NCBI GenBank assembly: GCA_028279985.1
Contig: JANQMR010000030.1
Span: forward strand, 62,001 to 126,000
DNA: 64,000 bases
DNA from: Woeseiaceae bacterium
GTDB lineage: Bacteria > Pseudomonadota > Gammaproteobacteria > Steroidobacterales > Woeseiaceae
Direction: 5' to 3'
Made by a program: the position numbers and the translations under genes. Shown in pieces: positions 35,824-45,043 of this stretch (positions are counted from its first letter, which is position 1; each line of letters opens with the position of its first letter). The notes under the pieces are model-generated. The model was not told where the DNA came from, did not search any database, and saw nothing but the letters and a program-made list of their open reading frames with translations.

Positions 35824-38394
35824 ATGAAGCAGGCAATCGGAATTGCCGTGTATCCGGCCCTGGTCGAATCGGCGCGGCGCGGCACCGTCAGGACTGCTCT
35901 CCGGACGACCCTCAAGACGACTATAGGGACGACCCTAAGGACGACCCTAAGGACGACAATAGGAGCCCTCGCGGCGAGCGCCTTGCTCTCTGCTTGCGGC
36001 GGCGGCGCGGCCACGACCGAAAACCCGATCACCCAGGCGCCCGATCCGGGCAACTCGGTGTATACGGGCCCGGCGCCGGGCGACGACGGCGTGTTCCAGT
36101 TCCAGCAGGAGTTCTGGTCCAAGGCGCGTACGAGCGAACGTTGCGGCGCCTGCCACAACGAATCGGTGGCCCAGGTGCCAATGTTCGTGCGTAACGACGA
36201 CGTCAACCTCGCTTACGATGCAGCGCTGACCGTCGTCGACATCAACCAGCCGTCTCAGTCGCACCTGGTCACCAAGGTCGGCGGCGGCCACAACTGCTGG
36301 GTCGACGACCCCAACGTCTGTGCCGAAATCATGACGACGTGGATCGAGAACTGGCTGGGTGGCAACGTCGCGGCCGGCGGCCGGCAAATCGTGCTGCAGC
36401 CGCCGGCGCCGGTCGATCCGGGCGCGAGCAAGAACTTCCCCGAAGACCCGTCGGCATTCCGGGCGCTGATCCACGAACCGATACTGGCCGAGTATTGCGC
36501 GGCCTGTCACAGCTCGGAGTCGCCGAATGCGCAGGCGCCGTTCATTGCAGACCCTAACGTCGAGACGGCGTACGCGGCCGCCAAATCGAAGATCAATCTC
36601 GATACGCCCGCTAATTCGCGCCTGGTCATACGCCTGCGTAACGAGTTCCACAACTGCTGGAATGTCGGCTGCGCACAATCCGCGCAAATCATGGAAGACG
36701 CGATCGCGGCGTTCTCGGACGGCATCACGCCGACGACGGTGGACCCCGCCCTGGTCACGTCCAAGGCGCTGCGCCTGGTGGACGGCACGATCGCCTCGGG
36801 CGGCAACCGTTACGAGGAAGCGCAGATTGCGCTGTACGAGTTCAAGACCGGCAGCGGCACGGTCGCCTACGACACCAGCGGGGTCGATCCGGCGATCGAC
36901 CTGAACCTGACGCCGGACGTGACCTGGTTCGGCGGCTGGGGCATTACGCTGAGCGGCGGCAAGGCCCAGGGTTCGACGACGGCGTCGGCCAAGCTGTTCG
37001 ACATTCTGCAGGAGTCGGGTGAGTTCTCGATCGAGGCCTGGGTCATCCCGGCCAACGTCACACAGGAAGAAGCGCGCATCGTCAGTTACTCGGCCGGCGA
37101 AACCGCGCGCAACTTCACGTTGCAACAAACCTTGTACGACTACGACTTTAAGCTTCGCACCAACGAGACCAGCCTGAACGGCGACCCGGCCCTGTCCACG
37201 CCGTCGGCCGACGAGGTCCTGCAGGCAAGCCTGCAGCACGTCGTCGCGACCTACGATCCGGTCAACGGCCGCAGCATCTACGTGAACGGCGACCTGGTCA
37301 CCAACACCGACCCGGTGCCGGGCGGCACGCTGGTGGACTGGCAGGACACCTTCGCCTTCGTGCTCGGCAACGAGGCGTCCGGCACCTACCCGTGGCTGGG
37401 CACCTTGCGGATGGTGGCCGTCCATCGCCGCGCGCTGACCGAGGAACAGATCGTGCAGAATTTCGACGTCGGCGTCGGCGAGAAGTTCTTCATGCTGTTC
37501 GACATCTCGGAGATCATCCAGGCTGCCGAACAGTCCTCGTTCATCCTGTTCGAGGTACAGCAGTTCGATAGCTGGGCTTACCTGTTCGACAAGCCGCATT
37601 TCACCACCCTGGACGGCTCGACGCCGGAGGACATTCCGCTCGAAGGGCTGCGCATCGGCATGAACGGCCAGGAAGTCCGGATCGGCCAGACCTATGCGAC
37701 GATGACGGCAAACCTGTCGGCCTCGGAGTTCGGCGAGCTCGGCCAGCCGCTATCGATCCAGGGCGCGGTGCTGGGGCTCGAGAAGGGCCCCGAGGCCGAC
37801 GAATTCTTCCTGACTTTCGACCGGCTGGCGGATGCGAGTTACGACCGTCCGGAGGACCCGGTTGCCGTCATCACGCCGACCGACCTGGACGCGCAATCGC
37901 GCATCGGACTGCGCAGCTTCGACGAGATCGGCGCAAGCTACGCGGCCATAACGGGCGTCGATCCGACGGCGCCGGAGGTGTACCTGACCTTCCAGGAGCT
38001 CAGGCAGTCGCTGCCCGCGGTCGAGGACATCAACACTTTCCTGTCCTCGCACCAGGTTGCGATCGCGCAGCTTGCGATCCAGTACTGCGACGCGATGGTC
38101 GAGTCGAACCCGACGGCGATGTTCCCGGGCTTCGACTTCGACGGCGCGGACGAGTTCGCGACGAACCGCGACGCGTTCGTCAACCCGTTGATCGACCGCG
38201 TGATGGGCACCGGCCTCGACAGTCAGCCGGCCCGCGCCGAGGTATACGCAGAGCTTGCCTCCCACCAGTCCGGCGGCGGCGCGCGGCCGGACAACCTGAT
38301 CGACCGGCTCAGGGCCGGCGGCAGCGATACCCGCGCCATTGCAAAAGGCGTGTGCGCCGCGATGCTCGGCAGCGCCGTCACGCTGGTGCAATAA
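35824..38394 (+). CDS. LamG-like lipoprotein with two tandem CxxCH modules
   Basis: 856 aa. After a 40-residue arginine/threonine-rich leader containing five TTLR/TTIG repeats comes a lipoprotein signal (LAASALLSAC, Cys58). Two homologous modules follow, each with one heme motif and a distal HNCW...C: Cys107-Cys110-His111 and Cys225-Cys228-His229. Residues about 330-540 form a LamG/concanavalin-like domain (FSIEAWVIPANVTQEEARIV, HVVATYDPVNGRSIYVNG). The C-terminal 300 residues are unassigned. Probably an outer-membrane-anchored cytochrome-like protein binding a carbohydrate or protein partner. Confidence 0.75.
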   Translation: MKQAIGIAVYPALVESARRGTVRTALRTTLKTTIGTTLRTTLRTTIGALAASALLSACGGGAATTENPITQAPDPGNSVYTGPAPGDDGVFQFQQEFWSKARTSERCGACHNESVAQVPMFVRNDDVNLAYDAALTVVDINQPSQSHLVTKVGGGHNCWVDDPNVCAEIMTTWIENWLGGNVAAGGRQIVLQPPAPVDPGASKNFPEDPSAFRALIHEPILAEYCAACHSSESPNAQAPFIADPNVETAYAAAKSKINLDTPANSRLVIRLRNEFHNCWNVGCAQSAQIMEDAIAAFSDGITPTTVDPALVTSKALRLVDGTIASGGNRYEEAQIALYEFKTGSGTVAYDTSGVDPAIDLNLTPDVTWFGGWGITLSGGKAQGSTTASAKLFDILQESGEFSIEAWVIPANVTQEEARIVSYSAGETARNFTLQQTLYDYDFKLRTNETSLNGDPALSTPSADEVLQASLQHVVATYDPVNGRSIYVNGDLVTNTDPVPGGTLVDWQDTFAFVLGNEASGTYPWLGTLRMVAVHRRALTEEQIVQNFDVGVGEKFFMLFDISEIIQAAEQSSFILFEVQQFDSWAYLFDKPHFTTLDGSTPEDIPLEGLRIGMNGQEVRIGQTYATMTANLSASEFGELGQPLSIQGAVLGLEKGPEADEFFLTFDRLADASYDRPEDPVAVITPTDLDAQSRIGLRSFDEIGASYAAITGVDPTAPEVYLTFQELRQSLPAVEDINTFLSSHQVAIAQLAIQYCDAMVESNPTAMFPGFDFDGADEFATNRDAFVNPLIDRVMGTGLDSQPARAEVYAELASHQSGGGARPDNLIDRLRAGGSDTRAIAKGVCAAMLGSAVTLVQ
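35904..35963. repeat. 12-bp in-frame repeat in the signal leader, five copies
   Basis: GACGACCCTAAG-type units at 35904, 35916, 35928, 35940 and 35952 encode TTLK-TTIG-TTLR-TTLR-TTIG directly before the lipoprotein signal of the LamG-like protein. Confidence 0.9.
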
Positions 38395-38418
38395 CACAGG
38401 ACTTCAAGGAACACGGTT

Positions 38419-40041
38419 ATGGCCAAGAAACGTACCGGACGGGATTTCGACGCGCCTCTGCTGCATCCCGACCATCCTCGTCCCGTGACGCGACGGCAGT
38501 TGCTGGCGCAGGGCTTCATCACCGGCTCGGCCTTTTCGATGGGCGGCGGCTTTTTGAGCCTGTTCGCCAATCCGCGCGAGGCAATGGCGGAGCTGTCCGG
38601 CGACCTGGCGCCGCTGTTGCAAAGCCCCTGCCAGATCGCAAGCAACGGCGCCGGCAGGATACCGTTCATCTGCTTCGATCTCGCCGGCGGCGCCAGCATC
38701 GCGGGCTCCAACGTGCTAATCGGCCGGGAAGGCGGCCAGTCGGACTTTCTGACAACCAACGGCTACGAGCGGCAGGGCCTGCCGGGCGACATGGTGCCGG
38801 GCCTCGACGACCCGGTCAGCGGCGAGCCGTTCGCCAACTTCGACCTGGGCCTCGGTTTCCATCTCGATTCGGCCTTCCGCCGCGGCATCCTGCAAAGCCT
38901 GACGCCCGGTAACGAAGCCTTCATCAATGGCGCCGTGATTCCGGCGCGTTCGGACAACGACACCGGCAACAACCCGCACAATCCGATGTACGGTATCGCA
39001 CGCGCCGGCGCCGATGGTTCGATCCTGACCTTGTGCGGCTCGGAGAACAGCGACTCCGGCGGCAACTCGATGCTGCCGTCGATGCTCTACGACCCGGAGC
39101 TACGCCCGACCAAGGTCGACCGGCCCTCGGACGTGACCAACCTGGTGGACACCGGCGACCTGGTCGGCATCTTGTCCAAGGAAGACGCCACCGCGGTCAT
39201 GGAGTCGATCTACCGGCTGAGCGAAGCCAAGATGGGTAGCGTCGACACGCAGATCACGCGCGATGCCGTGATCAAGGAGATGGTCAACTGCGGCTACCTG
39301 AAAGCGGCCGACATCGCGGATCGTTTCGGGGGCGTGCCGATCAACCCTGCCGAAGACCCGGAGATCGTCGGACCGAGCGGCATATTCACGGCAGACGAGT
39401 TTTTCAACGCAGGGCGCGACTCCAGCGAGTTCCAGAAGACCGCATCGATCATGAAACTCGTGATCAACGGTTACGCCGGCGCAGGCTGTGTCGAGATGAG
39501 CGGCTACGACTACCACGGCGGACGCCGCGCGGAAGGCGAAGTCAAGGACGAACGCGCCGGCCGCTGCATGGGCGCCTGCCTGGAATACGCGGCGCGTATC
39601 GGCGTGCCCTTAATGTTGTACGTTTTCAGCGACGGCTCGCTGTCGTCCAATGGCGTGATCGACAACACGGCCGAGGGCCGCGGCAAGGGCGAGTGGACGT
39701 CGGACAACTCGTCGACGGCCGGCTCCTTCTTCCTGGTCTACAGCCCCGGATCGAGACCGACGATCGTCGGCGCGACCCCCGAGGAACAGGCGGTCCACCA
39801 GCAGATCGGCTATATGAGCGCCGACGGCGCCGTGCAGCGCACGGCAACACCGGCGGCGAACAACGTGCCCTTGCTCGTGAACACGGTGATCCTGAACTAC
39901 ATGGCCTTGCACGGCAGTGTGCTGAGAGACCAGTTCGACGTGCTGTTCCCGAACAACGGTCTGGGTAACGCGACGCTGCAGGATTCTCTGACCGCCTTCA
40001 ATCCGATCGTCAACGGTTTCATCGGCAATCCCCCTGCCTGA
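38419..40041 (+). CDS. Tat-exported DUF1501-like protein
   Basis: 540 aa. N-terminal region with a twin-arginine motif (TRRQLLAQGFITGSAFSMGG near residue 25), then a DUF1501/sulfatase-like fold (FICFDLAGGASIAGSN, EMSGYDYHGGRRAEGE, GRCMGACLEYAARIGVPLM). DUF1501 proteins regularly accompany DUF1549/1553 or DUF1585-1592 cytochrome proteins in Planctomycetes, and the same pairing is seen here. Enzymatic activity is unknown. It is the last gene of the operon, followed by a strong terminator. Confidence 0.75.
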   Translation: MAKKRTGRDFDAPLLHPDHPRPVTRRQLLAQGFITGSAFSMGGGFLSLFANPREAMAELSGDLAPLLQSPCQIASNGAGRIPFICFDLAGGASIAGSNVLIGREGGQSDFLTTNGYERQGLPGDMVPGLDDPVSGEPFANFDLGLGFHLDSAFRRGILQSLTPGNEAFINGAVIPARSDNDTGNNPHNPMYGIARAGADGSILTLCGSENSDSGGNSMLPSMLYDPELRPTKVDRPSDVTNLVDTGDLVGILSKEDATAVMESIYRLSEAKMGSVDTQITRDAVIKEMVNCGYLKAADIADRFGGVPINPAEDPEIVGPSGIFTADEFFNAGRDSSEFQKTASIMKLVINGYAGAGCVEMSGYDYHGGRRAEGEVKDERAGRCMGACLEYAARIGVPLMLYVFSDGSLSSNGVIDNTAEGRGKGEWTSDNSSTAGSFFLVYSPGSRPTIVGATPEEQAVHQQIGYMSADGAVQRTATPAANNVPLLVNTVILNYMALHGSVLRDQFDVLFPNNGLGNATLQDSLTAFNPIVNGFIGNPPA

Positions 40042-40069
40042 AGCCGGGCCCGGGTCTCCGGGCAAACTT

Positions 40070-40104
40070 GCGGCCAATCGGACTCCGGTTGGCCGCCTTT
40101 TTTT
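40070..40104 (+). terminator. Rho-independent terminator of the DUF1501 operon
   Basis: GCGGCCAA (40070-40077) pairs with TTGGCCGC (40089-40096), followed by seven T (40098-40104). It is 30 bp after the DUF1501-like stop. The next 190 bp hold an imperfect direct repeat (TGATCGCCG near 40109 and 40168) and no gene. Confidence 0.85.
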
Positions 40105-40293
40105 GAAGTTACGGCTGATCGCCGTCGACTGCTCGCGTTGGGTTTCCGTTTTTTTGGGGCCATGCATGATCGCCGCCGACCGCTCATACTCAATTTCTGT
40201 TGCCGCGCCGACAAGCGGCAACGACGACCCGCCGCCCGACTTCGCCGTCTTTCTGCGCCGTTTTTCCGAACAGCCGTGGTATAAAGCCCTTCG

Positions 40294-41676
40294 ATGAGCG
40301 ACCCCGACCCGCTTGACGACCTGCTCGCCTGTCCGCGTTGCGACAAGTCGCCGCTCGAGCGCGACGGCGGCGCATACGCCTGTAATGCCTGTAAGGTTCG
40401 CTTCCCGGCGATCGCCGGAATCCCCTGGCTGTTCGCGGAGCCGGATGCCAGTCTCGGTGAGTGGCGCAACCGCCTGCGGTATGCGCTGCAGCGACTCGCT
40501 GCGGAGATTGCCGGTCTCGAAGCCGAACTCGAAAACGAGACGCTCCGTTCCCTCACCCGCAGGCGCCTCGAACGTTACCGCAAGGCGCTGGACAGCCATC
40601 GGCGCAAGCTCCAGTCGCTGCTGGAGCCGATCGACGTCCAGGCAATGTCGGGCAACCACGAAACCTACCTTGCGCTTCGAACCCGCCTCCCGTCCGACCA
40701 GGGCCTCAACACCTATTACTCGAACGTACACCGCGACTGGAGCTGGGGCGACGAGGAGAACGAGGCGTCGCTGCAGCAGATTCGATCGGTACTGCACGAG
40801 AACGCGGTGCTGGGAGACGTGCTGGTACTGGGCGCCGGCGCCGGTCGTCTTGCCTATGACATCCACATGCAACTCGACGTCCGGCGTACGATTGCGATGG
40901 ACTTCAATCCCCTGTTGTTGCTGATCGCGAAAACCGTCGTCCAGGGCGAACGACTCACGCTGTACGAGTTCCCGATTGCGCCCGCGTCCATGGAAGACGA
41001 CGCGGTGTCGAGAACGCTTGCCGCCCCCGAGGTCGTGCGGGACGGGTTTCATCTGCTGCTCGGCGACGCGCTTCGAGCGCCGTTCGCCGAAGCTTCCTTC
41101 GACACGATCGTGACCCCGTGGCTGATCGATATCGTCGCGGAAGACCTGCCGATCATGGCGGCGCGTATCAACCGGCTCCTGAAGAAGGAAGGACGCTGGG
41201 TCAACTTCGGCTCACTGGCCTTCGAGCACCCTGAGCGCGCACGGCGGTACAGCCCGGAGGAAACCGGGGCCATCGCCGTCGAGAACGGTTTCTCCGATCC
41301 CTACGTCGCAGAGGCGGCGATTCCCTACATGTGCTCGCCGGCGAGCCGCCACGGCCGCCGGGAAAAGGTGTTTTCGTTCTCCGCCTACAAGGAGAAAGAC
41401 GCTCCGAAGCCGCCGCGGCATCGCGCGCTGCCCGACTGGATCGTGACCGGCAAGGAACCGGTGCCGCTGTTGCAGTCGTTCAGGACCCAGGCGATGACGA
41501 CCCAGATTTATTCGTTCATGATGTCTCTGATCGACGGCAAGCGTACGATCGAGGACATGGCCGCCGTGCTCGAAAAACAACGACTCATGACCCGTGAGGA
41601 GGCGGTGCCGGCGATCCGGTCGTTCCTGACCAAGATGCACGACGACGCGCGGCGCATGTCCGGAGCGCCGACGTGA
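40294..41676 (+). CDS. SAM methyltransferase with Trm112-like zinc ribbon and carnosine-methyltransferase-like core
   Basis: 460 aa. N-terminal zinc ribbon (CPRCDKSPL ... CNACKVRFP, residues 13-40), a helical linker, then a class I methyltransferase (LVLGAGAGRLAYDIH near 185, AMDFNPLLLLIA) with YYSNVHRDWSWGDEE, the kind of segment seen in N2227/carnosine N-methyltransferases. About 100 C-terminal residues may be a separate helical domain. The substrate is unknown. The stop overlaps the haloalkane dehalogenase start (GTGA), so the two proteins are made together. Confidence 0.75.
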   Translation: MSDPDPLDDLLACPRCDKSPLERDGGAYACNACKVRFPAIAGIPWLFAEPDASLGEWRNRLRYALQRLAAEIAGLEAELENETLRSLTRRRLERYRKALDSHRRKLQSLLEPIDVQAMSGNHETYLALRTRLPSDQGLNTYYSNVHRDWSWGDEENEASLQQIRSVLHENAVLGDVLVLGAGAGRLAYDIHMQLDVRRTIAMDFNPLLLLIAKTVVQGERLTLYEFPIAPASMEDDAVSRTLAAPEVVRDGFHLLLGDALRAPFAEASFDTIVTPWLIDIVAEDLPIMAARINRLLKKEGRWVNFGSLAFEHPERARRYSPEETGAIAVENGFSDPYVAEAAIPYMCSPASRHGRREKVFSFSAYKEKDAPKPPRHRALPDWIVTGKEPVPLLQSFRTQAMTTQIYSFMMSLIDGKRTIEDMAAVLEKQRLMTREEAVPAIRSFLTKMHDDARRMSGAPT

Positions 41677-42560
41677 AATTCGTGCGCACGCCGGATCGGC
41701 GTTTCGAGGATCTCCCCGGCTACGGCTTTGCGCCGCACTACGTCGACATCGACGGTCTGCGCATGCATTACGTCGACGAAGGCCCGGCCGACGCCCAAGC
41801 GGTGTTGCTGCTGCACGGTGAGCCGAGTTGGTCGTACCTGTACCGGCACATGATTCCGCCGCTTGCGGCTGCCGGACACCGGGTGGTCGCGCCCGATCTG
41901 ATCGGCTTCGGCCGTTCCGACAAACCGGTTCGCAAGCGTGACTACAGTTATGCCGGCCATGTCGAGTGGATGACCCGGTTTATCGAGGCACTGGAACTCA
42001 CCGGAATCACACTCTTCTGTCAGGACTGGGGCTCGCTGATCGGCCTCCGGGTCGCCGCGGAGAACGAAGAACGCTTTGCCCGCATCGCGCTAGGCAACGG
42101 CGGCCTGCCGACCGGCGATCAACCGATGCCCAAGGCGTTCATGGCCTGGCGCAAGTTCGCCCAATACAGCCCGTACTTCCCTATCGGACGCCTGATACAA
42201 AAGGCAACGACGACCGACCTGAGCGACGACGTGGTTGCCGCTTACGACGCGCCCTTCCCGTCCTCACGTTTCAAAGCCGGGGCGCGGGCCTTTCCGTTAC
42301 TGGTGCCGATCACGCCCGACGATCCGGCCGGCGCAGCCAACCGCGCCGCCTGGGACGCGTTCTCGAAGTGGGAGAAACCGTTTCTGACCTGCTTCTCCGA
42401 CCGGGACCCGATCACACGCGGCGGCGACAAGCCGTGGCGGGAACACGTCCCGGGCGCCGCCGGGCAGGCGCACGTCACGATCGCCAGCGCAGGACATTTT
42501 CTCCAGGAAGACAAAGGTCACGAGCTCGCCGAGCTCGTGATTCGCTTCATCGCAGATTGA
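41673..42560 (+). CDS. Haloalkane dehalogenase (alpha/beta hydrolase, HLD-I type)
   Basis: 295-aa hydrolase starting at GTG 41673. Oxyanion region LLLHGEPSWSYLYRHMIPPL, nucleophile aspartate in LFCQDWGSLIGLR near residue 114, and catalytic histidine in ASAGHFLQEDKG near residue 280. The HGEPSW and CQDWG signatures are those of haloalkane dehalogenases, which hydrolyse C-halogen bonds to alcohols; the physiological substrate is not evident. Coupled to the upstream methyltransferase by a 4-bp overlap. Confidence 0.88.
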   Translation: MKFVRTPDRRFEDLPGYGFAPHYVDIDGLRMHYVDEGPADAQAVLLLHGEPSWSYLYRHMIPPLAAAGHRVVAPDLIGFGRSDKPVRKRDYSYAGHVEWMTRFIEALELTGITLFCQDWGSLIGLRVAAENEERFARIALGNGGLPTGDQPMPKAFMAWRKFAQYSPYFPIGRLIQKATTTDLSDDVVAAYDAPFPSSRFKAGARAFPLLVPITPDDPAGAANRAAWDAFSKWEKPFLTCFSDRDPITRGGDKPWREHVPGAAGQAHVTIASAGHFLQEDKGHELAELVIRFIAD

Positions 42561-42654
42561 ATAGCGCCGGAGTTTCGTTCACCGCGGCTCGTATCCACTC
42601 GAGACTTCCCCGAGCCTCCTTCGTATCGACCGCTCTCATACCTTGTTAGCGTCG

Positions 42655-42978
42655 TCAGCGTTCCAGGTACTGAAGCTTGCCTTCGACTTCTTTCCAGTCG
42701 TCGGCGTCTTCCGGTGCGTCCTTCATCTCTGTGATGACCGGCCAATCGCGCGACAGCTCCTCGTTGAGCTTCAGGAAGTGTTCGTGCTCGGCGGGCAGCT
42801 CGTCTTCCGAATAAATGGCTTCGACCGGGCATTCGGGTTCGCACAATGTGCAGTCGATACACTCGTCCGGATCGATGACCAGGAAGTTCGGACCCTCGTG
42901 GAAACAGTCCACGGGGCACACTTCCACGCAGTCGGTGTACTTGCACTTGATACAGCTTTCGGTGACGACGAAGGTCAT
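42655..42978 (-). CDS. fdxA: 7Fe ferredoxin FdxA
   Basis: 107-aa ferredoxin with [3Fe-4S]/[4Fe-4S] cysteine pattern ([18 protein letters not shown] and [16 protein letters not shown]) and the long C-terminal tail typical of Azotobacter-type FdxA. Divergent from korAB 205 bp away, it is the probable electron acceptor of that enzyme. Confidence 0.95.
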   Translation of the reverse strand: MTFVVTESCIKCKYTDCVEVCPVDCFHEGPNFLVIDPDECIDCTLCEPECPVEAIYSEDELPAEHEHFLKLNEELSRDWPVITEMKDAPEDADDWKEVEGKLQYLER

Positions 42979-43183
42979 CGATCTTTCCCTGGATACCGGT
43001 CCGAGCGCGTAAGCTATGCGAACTCCGGCCGCAGTTCAAGCCGTCGCCGAGCCCGTGGTCCAGCCATGACCCGGCCATGACGAGCACCCTCCCGACCCGG
43101 CGCCGGGATGGGTTAAACTGGCCGCCGCCGTCTCCGCGGCGCCGACGAACCACCGACAGCCCCTCGACAAAAGCCCCGCCTTC

Positions 43184-45043
43184 GTGATCAAGACCAAAGA
43201 CGTAGAATCCATTGTCGTGCGCCTCGCCGGCGACTCCGGCGACGGCATCCAGCTCATGGGATCGCAGTTCGCCGTATCCACGGCATTGTCCGGCGCCGAT
43301 TTTGCGACCTTCCCCGACTACCCGGCCGAGATCCGCGCCCCGGCCGGTACCTTGTTCGGGGTATCGGCCTACCAGATCAACCTGGGCGGCGGTCCGATCA
43401 CGACGGCCGGCGACTCGCCGGACGTGCTGGTGGCCTTCAATCCGGCCGCCTTGCGCGTCAGCCTGCCGATGCTGCGACAAGGCGCGTTGATCGTTCTGAA
43501 CAACGACGGCTTCGGCAAACGCAGCCTGGTCAAGGCGGGTTACGGAACCGACCCGCGGGAGGACGGCACCCTGGACCATTTCCAGGTCGTCGCGGCCGAT
43601 ATCGGACGCCTGAACCTCGAGGCCGTCGCCGAATTCGGGCTCAGCAAGAGCGACGGCGGCCGCTGCAAGAACTTCTGGGCGCTGGGCGTTTTGTTATGGA
43701 TGTTCGGCCGCGATCTCGCACCGATCGAAGCCTGGATAGAGCGCCGGCTCGCGGACAAGCCGACACTCAGGGACGCCAACCTGGCGGCATTGCATGCCGG
43801 CCATGCCTACGGCGAAACCTCGGAGCTGCAGGCCGCGTTGCCGCAGGTCGAACTCCGCGAGGCCGAGCCCGAGCCCGGCGAATACCGGAGCATCACCGGC
43901 GCCGAAGCGCTGGCGCTGGGCATCGCCGCGGCGGGCGAGCTTGCCGGCCGCCAGGTCTTGTTCTGCTCTTATCCGATCACGCCGTCGTCCCCGTTGTTAC
44001 ACCGCTTGACGCGTCTTTGGGAAACGGGTGTCGGCACCTTCCAGGCCGAGGACGAGATCGCCGCGATCTGCGCCGCCATCGGTGCGTCTTACGGCGGCAT
44101 GATCGGCGTCACGTCCAGTTCCGGCCCCGGCATCGCGCTCAAGACCGAAGCCATGGGGCTTGCCGTCAGCGCCGAATTGCCGCTGCTCATCGTCGACTGG
44201 CAACGCGGCGGGCCGTCCACCGGACTCCCGACCAAGACCGAACAGTCCGATCTCTATCAGGCCGTCTACGGCCGTAACGGCGATACGCCGATGCCGGTGC
44301 TTGCCGCGGCCTCGGCGGGCGACTGCTTCGACATGGCGATAGAGGCAACCCGAATTGCAATTCGTCACATGACGCCTGTGATCCTACTCGCCGACGGTTA
44401 TCTGTCGAACGCGGCGGAGCCTTGGAAACTGCCGGACTTCGACGCGATCGAGCCGATCGCGGTTCCTCCCGTCCCTGCGCCGTCGGAGGACGTCTCCCCG
44501 CAGCGACAGGCCTTCACGCGCGACCCGCAAACGTTCGGCCGCGCCTGGATTACACCCGGCATGCGGCAACTCGTGCATCGGATCGGCGGGCTGGAGAAAG
44601 ACATCGACACGGGACATATCTCTTACGACCCGGACAACCACCAGCGCATGACCGACCTCAGGCAGGCCAAGGTCGATTCGGTTGCGGATTTCATTCCGGA
44701 TCAGGCGGTCGAAATCGGGCCCGACCGAGGCGAGTTGGCCGTCGTCGGCTGGGGCTCGACTTACGGTCCGATTTATCAGGCGGCGAGACGTACCGGCGCG
44801 AGTTTCGTGCATTTGCGGCATCTCAGTCCGCTGCCGGGTAACCTGCGCGAGTTATTGAGCCGTTTCGACAAAGTACTGGTACCCGAGATGAACAACGGGC
44901 AGCTCTGCTCGCTGCTGCGCGACAGGCTGTGCCTCGAGACGATCTCGTATCCCAAGGTCAGCGGCCAACCGTTTACGATCGCCGAGTTGATCGAACGCAT
45001 CGAGTCCGAACTGGAAGGTGGCAAGTTATGCGCACGGGGCTGA
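43184..45043 (+). CDS. korA: 2-oxoacid:acceptor oxidoreductase, fused gamma-alpha subunit (KorA)
   Basis: 619 aa, start GTG 43184. The N-terminal 190 residues are the gamma domain (VRLAGDSGDGIQLMGSQFA), followed by the pyruvate-ferredoxin-oxidoreductase alpha domains (FCSYPITPSSPLLHRL, GIALKTEAMGLAVSAELP). With KorB it oxidises 2-oxoglutarate or a related 2-oxoacid to the acyl-CoA, passing electrons to ferredoxin. Overlaps korB by 16 bp. Confidence 0.92.
   Translation: MIKTKDVESIVVRLAGDSGDGIQLMGSQFAVSTALSGADFATFPDYPAEIRAPAGTLFGVSAYQINLGGGPITTAGDSPDVLVAFNPAALRVSLPMLRQGALIVLNNDGFGKRSLVKAGYGTDPREDGTLDHFQVVAADIGRLNLEAVAEFGLSKSDGGRCKNFWALGVLLWMFGRDLAPIEAWIERRLADKPTLRDANLAALHAGHAYGETSELQAALPQVELREAEPEPGEYRSITGAEALALGIAAAGELAGRQVLFCSYPITPSSPLLHRLTRLWETGVGTFQAEDEIAAICAAIGASYGGMIGVTSSSGPGIALKTEAMGLAVSAELPLLIVDWQRGGPSTGLPTKTEQSDLYQAVYGRNGDTPMPVLAAASAGDCFDMAIEATRIAIRHMTPVILLADGYLSNAAEPWKLPDFDAIEPIAVPPVPAPSEDVSPQRQAFTRDPQTFGRAWITPGMRQLVHRIGGLEKDIDTGHISYDPDNHQRMTDLRQAKVDSVADFIPDQAVEIGPDRGELAVVGWGSTYGPIYQAARRTGASFVHLRHLSPLPGNLRELLSRFDKVLVPEMNNGQLCSLLRDRLCLETISYPKVSGQPFTIAELIERIESELEGGKLCARG

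Noticed and set aside
35947..37599. 550-codon minus-strand frame
   Set aside because: Shadow of the LamG-like lipoprotein gene.
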